Part shown: positions 7,993 to 12,237 of the stretch, piece after piece | Layout: every line of letters starts with the position of its first letter | Numbering within the stretch: position 1 is the first letter of the stretch | Assembly (NCBI GenBank): GCA_964423745.1 | Contig: CAYRGG010000093.1 | Location: 1 to 12,237 of the forward strand | Reading direction: 5' to 3' | Source of the DNA: CAYRGG01 sp964423745 | Lineage (GTDB): Bacteria; Pseudomonadota; Gammaproteobacteria; Competibacterales; Competibacteraceae | DNA length: 12,237 nt | Translations under genes and position numbers: made by a program | Notes under the pieces: generated by a model | What the model saw: only the letters and a program-made list of their open reading frames with translations | Told to the model about the DNA's origin: nothing | The model's database searches: none

Positions 7993-8509
7993 ATCAAAAA
8001 TAAGAGACAGAATTAAGTGCGTTGTAAGATAGCATTACTTATTATCCTGGTATTTACAATTAGAGAATTTAAAGCAGGTAAACAAAAACGTTTGATTTGT
8101 TAATAGATACTTTTAATCTTGCTAATAGCTGTCTACTTGTTATACAAGAAAATATTAATTTTTTAAGAATCATAAAAATATAAGTGGTAGACATTGCTGA
8201 TAAAGTAATAACAAAAGAGATATCATAAAAAATTTTTTTATTAAGGATAAATTATTATCTTTTAAAAAAATTTTAAATTTTTTTTATTTAAAAAAATAAT
8301 AAATATACTCAACAAAGTAAATTGGTTAATTTTTCAAAAATCATTAAGATTATAGTAAATTTTTATGCGAAATTTGTCTTATGGTGTATTATTCTTTTTT
8401 ACAATTATTTGTATAATAATAAATATTTTTTCTTTAAAATAGTAGCTTAACTTAAGCTCTGAAATTATGATTGTATAATATCTTGTAAAACAGATAACGA
8501 ACAAAAAAC
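7993..8509. other. Very AT-rich spacer between the exporter operon and the cassette array
   Basis: About 517 bases with no gene. It is dominated by A- and T-tracts, densest at 8221-8310, where runs of seven A and eight T alternate as a near-palindrome around 8264-8285. Such phased tracts often give curved DNA that H-NS-type proteins bind; that is inference. It marks a sharp compositional change from the GC-richer exporter genes to the AT-rich genes on the right. No GC-rich terminator is seen after the HlyD-like gene. Confidence 0.5.
8474..8479 (+). promoter_or_regulatory. Candidate -10 element for lipoprotein A1
   Basis: A perfect TATAAT lies 30 nt before the A1 ATG. The best -35 is weak (TTAAGC at 8452-8457, 16-nt spacer, three of six matches). 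Given how AT-rich the region is, chance is a real alternative. Confidence 0.3.
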
Positions 8510-9160
8510 ATGGACATATCTAAAAAAATAATGTGTATTTTTCTGATTTGTGCTGCACCTTTATTGTCTTCATGTGATTTTATTGAAAGCAAAAACTCAG
8601 ATAGCATTGTGCATTGTATTAGGAATGAACTGATTACAGACATGCAAGAGCTTCGAGAACATGTAAAGTATTATAACGATGAAGGATGTTTTGGAATTAA
8701 ATACCACTTGAATGGTCGACGAGCCTATAAATATGGTTCTCCAGACGAGACTGTAGTTGTTTATTTTGACCCTACTGTGCCACCGCATTATGAAAAAATG
8801 ACCATAGGTCTTCATGGGGGACCTCTTTGGAAACACCTTAAATATCTTATTAACTTTAAAATAGAAAGACTTGATTATAGTAAAAAAGAATTGGAAAAAG
8901 GCTTTTTGATAACTGCACCCAAGTATAAAGATGCAATACAAAGAACAATAGTATATTTATCGGAGGATAAACCAAAAGTATGGATGAGATGTTCGATTTT
9001 GCATAACCCAGTGTATGCACCAAGCAAGAACTGTCAGGTTTGGCTTCAGTTAACTGATCGTTTTGACGCAAAGGTCATGATTCCAAATAAAGAGACATTA
9101 GATGTAGAAGCGATTTCTAACAAAGTTAAAAATGACTATATGAAACTAATTTTAAAATAG
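8510..9160 (+). CDS. Predicted lipoprotein A1 (first cassette), unknown function
   Basis: A 216-residue predicted lipoprotein. The signal peptide has Lys5-Lys6, a hydrophobic stretch and a lipobox LSSC, putting the lipid on Cys22. Asp at +2 (C-D-F) would, by the E. coli Lol rule, favour inner-membrane retention facing the periplasm. The mature part has four further cysteines (36, 60, 161, 175), which could form two disulfides. No known domain is recognised. It is AT-rich, unlike the exporter genes. Its stop lies 9 nt before the start of B1, so the pair is probably co-transcribed. The layout matches A3-B3 downstream, and A1 has the same length as A3 but no clear sequence identity. It may be a surface or membrane partner of the B1 product, in the manner of FrpD with FrpC, or an immunity-type protein; both are inference. 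Confidence 0.7.
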   Translation: MDISKKIMCIFLICAAPLLSSCDFIESKNSDSIVHCIRNELITDMQELREHVKYYNDEGCFGIKYHLNGRRAYKYGSPDETVVVYFDPTVPPHYEKMTIGLHGGPLWKHLKYLINFKIERLDYSKKELEKGFLITAPKYKDAIQRTIVYLSEDKPKVWMRCSILHNPVYAPSKNCQVWLQLTDRFDAKVMIPNKETLDVEAISNKVKNDYMKLILK

Positions 9161-9169
9161 TAACTGTGA

Positions 9170-9487
9170 GTGATTAATGTGGATGCTTTAGCAAAAGAAA
9201 CATTGAGTACGGAAAATACTTATATAACCCAAGAACAATATGATCGTTTGCAAAATTTAATAGAAGCCGATGACAGGGTTGGATTTTATTTAGAAGTTCA
9301 TGAATTGACGGGTAATTCAGCCGCCTTAGATATGGCAGAAATCTCTTCCTCTAGCGGGATAAGGGGTGGTTCTGCACAACTTATTAAAGAGAAGAAGGGG
9401 TCAGTTCGCTTTTTTAATAATACTTTATATGACAGCATCAATTGTGGGAGCAAGCTGTATCCCTACTTTTTCCTTTTCTTTATTTGA
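9170..9487 (+). pseudogene. B1: N-terminal fragment of a cassette B gene, truncated by an inserted element
   Basis: Begins with GTG at 9170, 9 nt after the A1 stop, with no strong Shine-Dalgarno. The first 75 codons, up to 9394, look genuine: 'ITQEQYDRLQNLIEADDRVGFY' resembles the start of B2/B3 in pattern (EQ..QLQ.YL....D...AY), and 'SGIRGGSAQLI' may correspond to their 'SMVRGTALHAL'. From 9395 the frame runs into a transposon-like element and stops at 9487, so the last 30 residues or so are element sequence. The native protein was presumably much longer, like B3. I treat it as a broken gene. The relation to B2/B3 is distant and judged by eye. Confidence 0.55.
9395..9423 (+). repeat. Left terminal inverted repeat of the RAYT-derived element
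   Basis: 29 nt beginning AAGGGGTCAGTTCGCTT. It pairs with the reverse complement of 9707-9735, with four mismatches. Confidence 0.7.
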
Positions 9488-9685
9488 TAAATGAACGAAG
9501 CGACTGGTTCCCTTTATGAGGCAATAAGCATGAATGATACCGTAAAATCGGTGTTGGGCTTCAGCCAGTGTTTCAAGAAAAACATGATAACAAGGCGCAT
9601 CATAAAAAATCTTCTGCCGAGCACGGCCACGATTCATGACATGACAGAAGGCGTTTTCGTATTCAAGGTGTTGCGGTTTTGGCAT
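9425..9685 (-). pseudogene. Truncated Y1/RAYT transposase remnant
   Basis: Read on the minus strand, the first 58 or so residues match the N-terminus of REP-associated tyrosine (Y1_Tnp) transposases: 'MPKPQHLEYENAFCHVMNRG', 'RQKIFYDAPCYHVFLETLAEA', 'HAYCLI'. In intact members the next residues are the His-hydrophobic-His metal-binding motif (M-G/P-N-H-Y-H-L-L). Here the frame goes instead to 'KGTSRFVHLSNKEKEK' and stops at 86 residues, so the HUH motif and the catalytic Tyr are gone. Intact family members are typically well over 150 residues. It lies wholly inside the inverted-repeat element. Confidence 0.78.
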
Positions 9686-9706
9686 GAAGAGAGTGTAGAT
9701 ACCTAT

Positions 9707-9735
9707 GTATTATGAAACAAGCGTATTGACCCCTT
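9707..9735 (-). repeat. Right terminal inverted repeat of the RAYT-derived element
   Basis: Its reverse complement begins AAGGGGTCAATACGCTT, matching the left end at 25 of 29 positions. Homology to the A2 gene begins directly after it. Confidence 0.7.
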
Positions 9736-9989
9736 TACCGTACAAACATAGCATAGCTGAAACAGTTCTTGAGAAACATATCTTAATCAATAATACAGAT
9801 GGCGCTACTTTTCATCATAAGTATTTACCGGATCCAAAACGCCACTTTCACAAAGGTTTTGCAGAGTACCAAACCAGTATAAAAGGAGTTATTTCTGCAG
9901 AATATTATATTATTTATCATTCGGAGGTTAGTTTTAAACACAGTTTTTTTATTCATGCAAAAAAATTTCTAGAAAGTTTTTACTTTTAG
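9736..9989 (+). pseudogene. A2: 3' fragment of a cassette A (lipoprotein-type) gene
   Basis: The translated frame ending at TAG 9987-9989 matches the C-terminus of lipoprotein A3. Over the last 69 residues ('ILINNTD' to the 'FYF' end) I count 59 identities without gaps. Weaker matching (YK..I.E.....K) runs back to the right end of the inserted element. The signal peptide and first half or so of the gene are missing, replaced by the element. An ATG at 9705 inside the element is in frame and could initiate a 94-residue product, but that product would be cytosolic and is probably an accident. It was once the partner gene of B2, which follows after 56 nt. Confidence 0.8.
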
Positions 9990-10556
9990 AAAAAACCTAT
10001 TAACAATTATTACGTTTATTTATTAATTAATTAAAGAATTAAAATATGAATGTTTCACTAAATTCAGAACAGACAGCACAATTACAACAATATTTAAACA
10101 CAAACGACTATCCAAGTGCCTATCGATATTTGGCTGATATTAATGATAATGGCCTTATGTCTGATAGTCGCACTACTAGGTGGTTGGATTTAGCAGCAGA
10201 GATAAACGCACCGGATTTTGAGGGTCTATCGTTTTATCGCTCAATGGTGCGCGGGACAGCGCTTCATGCTTTAAATGAAGAAAACGCCCGTAGAGGGTTG
10301 CCCCCGGCTACTGAAGCTGATTTTCAGGCTCCTTCAGATCGCTTGGCACATGATTTCGTTAGAGACATTGTTCGAGATGGCGTTATTCCAGATTTTGATT
10401 CAATTATTACCAAAGATGTAGGAGCAATAGTTGATCATATGGATATGGATATGGAGGATTGGCCTGGAACAACCGGAGCTTGGATGCCATATGTTGGTCT
10501 AGGTCTTGATCTATTCGATGAAGAAGGATTTTATGCTGATCTAAGAGAAAATTGGG
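9781..10556 (+). repeat. Duplicated cassette segment, copy 1 (end of A2 plus N-terminal module of B2)
   Basis: This stretch aligns with 11115-11888. The A part is colinear without gaps (offset 1334), the A-B spacer differs by 2 nt in length, and the B part is colinear for 511 nt (offset 1332). It shows that whole A-B cassettes, not single genes, were duplicated in tandem. Confidence 0.85.
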
Positions 10557-10567
10557 TCTGTGAGTAG
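10046..10567 (+). CDS. B2: short cassette B protein, N-terminal module only (probably truncated)
   Basis: A 173-residue acidic protein with no signal peptide. Residues 1-170 are the shared B module, with 144 of 170 identical to B3 and no gaps. Landmarks are 'YLNTNDYPSAYRYLADIND', 'WLDLAAEINAPDF', 'MVRGTALHALNEENAR', 'DWPGTTGAWMPYVGLGLDL' and 'GFYADLRENW'. After Trp170 it diverges at once and ends in V-C-E, whereas B3 continues through a linker into repeats. It is therefore probably a truncated copy, though the ORF is intact and could make a free N-terminal module. The ATG follows an AT-rich leader (TTAAAGAATTAAAATATG) shared with B3, with no strong Shine-Dalgarno. I recognise no named domain; the module reminds me of N-terminal regions of large secreted repeat proteins, but that is an impression. 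Confidence 0.7.
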   Translation: MNVSLNSEQTAQLQQYLNTNDYPSAYRYLADINDNGLMSDSRTTRWLDLAAEINAPDFEGLSFYRSMVRGTALHALNEENARRGLPPATEADFQAPSDRLAHDFVRDIVRDGVIPDFDSIITKDVGAIVDHMDMDMEDWPGTTGAWMPYVGLGLDLFDEEGFYADLRENWVCE

Positions 10568-10672
10568 GGGTCCGGCCTGCATTATTGTATTAATCTATTC
10601 ATCAAATTTCGCAATTACAAAGGACTGATCCTTGACCTTGGGTTTCAATATATTTTTTAAAAGTTTTTCTGT
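10568..10672. other. Spacer between B2 and lipoprotein A3
   Basis: This lacks similarity to the other A-B spacers. It contains a small imperfect hairpin (AAGGA-CTGA-TCCTT around 10618-10634) followed about 15 nt later by a T-run, which could weakly terminate transcription. The sequence AGGGGTCC just after the B2 stop faintly resembles the end of the nearby RAYT element, but the similarity is too short to call. Confidence 0.3.
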
Positions 10673-11323
10673 ATGAGCACAAAAATTTTTTTCTTATTAA
10701 TTTTTACTCTGCTAGTTGCCTGTGATGATCGAAGACAAGATCTAGAGAGAGAAAAGGGGATCATACCTATTTCAGATTCAGAGCACGTTCTTTTTCTTGG
10801 ATCGATTCCAGAAAATTTTATTCATGGTAATTCAATAAAAAAAGACCCTTGGCGAGCTACGATTAGTTTTAATTCAAATGATATCCCTCAGTACTCTGGA
10901 CAAGATTTCTCTGTAAGAGTTTATTTAAAACATTACCCAAATAATCCAGAAAGAAACGATCCGCTTCACAATTTTTTTAAATATTTTATAAGAAAAAATG
11001 AGGTACCCGTCTCTCAAGTTACTATCGGTGATAAAAATGATTTTATCGATCGGAATGTTCTAACTATCATGATATATAAGCTAGATATAGATGAAAAAAG
11101 AACCATGAAGCGTATCTTGATTAATAACACAGATAATGCTGTTTTTCAACATAAGTATTTACCGGATCCAAGATTCCACTCTTCCAAAGGCTTTGCGGAA
11201 TACCAAACCAGTATAAAAGGAGTCATTTCTGCAAGATATTTTATTATTTATCATTCGGAGGTTAGTTTTAAACACAGTTTTTTTATTCATGCCAAAAAAT
11301 TTCTAGAAGGTTTTTACTTTTAG
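10673..11323 (+). CDS. Predicted lipoprotein A3 (third cassette), unknown function
   Basis: A 216-residue predicted lipoprotein with a short signal peptide (MSTKIFFLLIFTLLVAC). The lipobox is LVAC, with lipid on Cys17 and Asp at +2 and +3, which by the E. coli rule favours inner-membrane retention. There is no other Cys. The mature protein is rich in aromatic and charged residues, and its C-terminal 75 residues are duplicated in the A2 fragment. No named domain is recognised. It precedes B3 by 54 nt in the same arrangement as A2-B2 and A1-B1. Its ATG has no clear Shine-Dalgarno, but the signal peptide fixes the start. A partner role for B3 is plausible: an anchor such as the neisserial FrpD lipoprotein encoded just upstream of FrpC, or protection against a toxic B3. 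The sequence does not decide between these. Confidence 0.72.
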   Translation: MSTKIFFLLIFTLLVACDDRRQDLEREKGIIPISDSEHVLFLGSIPENFIHGNSIKKDPWRATISFNSNDIPQYSGQDFSVRVYLKHYPNNPERNDPLHNFFKYFIRKNEVPVSQVTIGDKNDFIDRNVLTIMIYKLDIDEKRTMKRILINNTDNAVFQHKYLPDPRFHSSKGFAEYQTSIKGVISARYFIIYHSEVSFKHSFFIHAKKFLEGFYF

Positions 11324-11888
11324 AAAAAACTTATTAACAAACTATTATGTTTTTTTTATTATTTAAAGAATTAAAATATGAATGTTCAATTAAATTTAGA
11401 ACAAAGAAACCAGTTACGACAATATCTAAATACGAATGATTACCCAAGTGCCTATCGGTATTTGGCTGATATTAATGATAATGGCCTTATGTCTGATAGT
11501 CGCACTACTAGATGGTTGGATTTAGCTGCAGAGATAAACGCACCGGATTTTGACGGCCTGTCGTTTTATCGCTCAATGGTGCGTGGGACAGCGCTTCATG
11601 CTTTAAATGAAGAAAACGCCCGTAGTGGGTTGCCCCCGGCTACTGAAGCTGATTTTCAGGTTGCTTCAGATATTTTAGCACATGGCCTCATTAGAGACAT
11701 TGCTGATAAAGGAGTTATTCCAGATTTTGATACAATCATTTCCGAAGATGTAACATCAGTAGTTGAAAACATGGGTACGGATATGGAGGATTGGCCTGGA
11801 ACAACTGGAGCTTGGATGCCATATGTTGGTCTAGGTCTTGATCTATTCGATGAAGAAGGATTTTATGCTGATCTAAGAGAAAATTGGG
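11115..11888 (+). repeat. Duplicated cassette segment, copy 2 (end of A3 plus N-terminal module of B3)
   Basis: Partner of 9781-10556. The shared leader before the B start (TTAAAGAATTAAAATATG) is identical in both copies. The last 106 nt of this copy, 11783-11888, differ from 10451-10556 at only one position that I can see. Confidence 0.85.
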
Positions 11889-12237
11889 AAGATAGAGGTA
11901 TAGATTCATTCGGCGAGCAAGCCTCAGAAGTTGTTGACATCTTGGATGATGCAATCGCGGGCGGCCTAACCCGTTATTCTAGAGATCGACAAGCCTATTA
12001 TAATAGAATAAACGGCGATTCGGGGTCTGGAGACCCAAATGATTTACCACCTATAGGTCCAGATCCAGGCATAATTCCTCCCGGCGGCACACCTTCGGGC
12101 GACCCGGGTGGTGATCCTAGTGGTGATCCTGGCGGTGATCCCGAGAATCCCGAGAATCCTGAAGATCCCGAGAATCCCGAGAATCCCGAGAATCCTGAGA
12201 ATCCCGAGAATCCCGAGAATCCCGAGAATCCCGAGAA
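11378..12237 (+). CDS. B3: large cassette B protein with N-terminal module and Pro-rich repeats, partial (runs off the window)
   Basis: The ATG at 11378 opens a frame that stays open to the window end (286 codons seen, no stop). Residues 1-170 are the shared B module. Residues 171-220 or so form a charged segment (EDRGIDSFGEQASEVVDILDD) not present in B2. From about residue 222 comes a Gly/Pro/Asp-rich linker, then Gly-Asp-Pro repeats (241-254), then Pro-Glu-Asn repeats to the edge. There is no N-terminal signal peptide, as expected for a type I secretion substrate, whose signal would lie at the unseen C-terminus. The linker and repeats suggest a large extracellular or surface protein. With the exporter genes upstream, B3 is the best candidate substrate, but no RTX nonapeptide (GGxGxDxxx) is visible in this part. 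The product after the repeats is unknown. Confidence 0.75.
   Translation, partial: MNVQLNLEQRNQLRQYLNTNDYPSAYRYLADINDNGLMSDSRTTRWLDLAAEINAPDFDGLSFYRSMVRGTALHALNEENARSGLPPATEADFQVASDILAHGLIRDIADKGVIPDFDTIISEDVTSVVENMGTDMEDWPGTTGAWMPYVGLGLDLFDEEGFYADLRENWEDRGIDSFGEQASEVVDILDDAIAGGLTRYSRDRQAYYNRINGDSGSGDPNDLPPIGPDPGIIPPGGTPSGDPGGDPSGDPGGDPENPENPEDPENPENPENPENPENPENPENPE
12098..12139 (+). repeat. 12-bp tandem repeat encoding G-D-P-(G/S)
   Basis: Three full units of GGY-GAY-CCN-RGY and a partial fourth (GGTGAT) at the right end, inside the B3 frame. They form the flexible linker just before the Pro-Glu-Asn array. Unit length keeps the frame open on expansion or contraction. Confidence 0.75.
12140..12237 (+). 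repeat. 9-bp minisatellite encoding Pro-Glu-Asn repeats
   Basis: Ten complete copies of CCCGAGAAT, or one-to-few-base variants, plus an eight-base partial copy run to the window end. The third copy is CCTGAAGAT (Pro-Glu-Asp) and two copies use CCT for Pro. The rest are identical, so the array is recent or kept uniform by slippage. It probably continues beyond the window. Being a multiple of three, copy-number change alters length without a frameshift. Confidence 0.92.

Larger units (their letters stand above)
9395..9735. mobile_element. 341-bp element with 29-bp terminal inverted repeats and a decayed RAYT-type transposase
   Basis: The ends 9395-9423 and 9707-9735 are imperfect inverted repeats matching at 25 of 29 positions. 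Both start AAGGGGTCA and end ATAATAC. Inside, on the minus strand, is the N-terminal part of a Y1 (IS200/REP-associated) transposase. The element has lost the catalytic portion and cannot move by itself, so it resembles an internally deleted, MITE-like derivative. It sits exactly between the truncated B1 gene and the truncated A2 gene. Confidence 0.7.

Noticed and set aside
8597..8941. A minus-strand ORF of 114 codons opposite A1
   Set aside because: A1 has a clear lipoprotein signal on the + strand and the same context as A3; the antisense frame has no recognisable features.
9395..9487. The C-terminal residues of the B1 frame (SVRFFNN... to FFI) as real protein
   Set aside because: They are encoded by the terminal repeat and interior of the mobile element, so they are read-through sequence.
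9491..9715. A + strand ORF of 74 codons inside the element
   Set aside because: It is antisense to the recognisable transposase remnant and has no sensible domain or ribosome binding site.
10618..10660. Intrinsic terminator after B2
   Set aside because: The stem is only about 5-6 bp and the T-run is not adjacent, so it is mentioned only within the spacer entry.
8510..11323. A1 and A3 as clear homologues because both are 216 residues
   Set aside because: Beyond equal length, a lipobox and position I cannot align them convincingly; a shared fold is possible but unproven.
11736..11954. A minus-strand ORF of 72 codons
   Set aside because: It is the shadow of B3, whose frame matches B2 at the protein level on the + strand.
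12140..12237. Short regular repeats that could suggest a CRISPR array
   Set aside because: Units are 9 bp, contiguous with no spacers, and translate in frame as Pro-Glu-Asn inside an open gene.
12098..12237. RTX calcium-binding repeats in B3
   Set aside because: The repeats are GDP(G/S) and PEN, without the GGxGxDxxx nonapeptide pattern.

Overview
This window looks like a gammaproteobacterial chromosome. The L,D-transpeptidase is YcbB/LdtD-like, the transporter pair is HlyB/HlyD-like, and the cluster of DUF2173 genes is a family I associate with sulfur-oxidising gammaproteobacteria. That last assignment is tentative. All intact genes lie on the + strand; the only minus-strand coding remnant is a truncated transposase.

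Layout: (1) 197-1325, three tandem DUF2173 (roadblock/LC7-like) genes, tightly packed. (2) 1815-3563, an exported L,D-transpeptidase with an intact HDT...SSGC active site, followed by a probable intrinsic terminator (3619-3692). (3) 3933-7992, a candidate promoter, a short in-frame leader ORF, and the type I secretion ABC exporter and membrane fusion protein genes, which overlap by 4 nt. These two genes are visibly more GC-rich than everything to their right. No TolC-type outer membrane gene is present. (4) 7993-8509, a very AT-rich spacer with long A/T tracts. (5) 8510-12237, a decayed tandem array of two-gene cassettes.

The cassette array is the most interesting part. Each unit is a lipoprotein or lipoprotein-like gene ('A') followed 9-56 nt later by a gene ('B') with a shared N-terminal module of about 170 residues. 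A1 (8510-9160) precedes B1, which is cut after 75 codons by a 341-bp element with 29-bp terminal inverted repeats and a truncated Y1/RAYT-type transposase. The element abuts the 3' end of a second A gene (A2, about 9736-9989). B2 (10046-10567) then ends abruptly after the shared module. An intact A3 (10673-11323) is followed by B3 (11378 to beyond the window end), which continues past the module into Gly-Asp-Pro and Pro-Glu-Asn repeats. A2/A3 and B2/B3 are close duplicates, while A1 and B1 are both divergent, which suggests that A and B are cognate partners.

My working inference is that the HlyB/HlyD-like exporter secretes the B proteins and that each upstream lipoprotein is either an anchor (compare neisserial FrpD, encoded upstream of the RTX protein FrpC) or an immunity-type protein. 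The part of B3 that could carry a type I secretion signal or RTX repeats lies outside the window, so the link to the exporter rests on gene order only.
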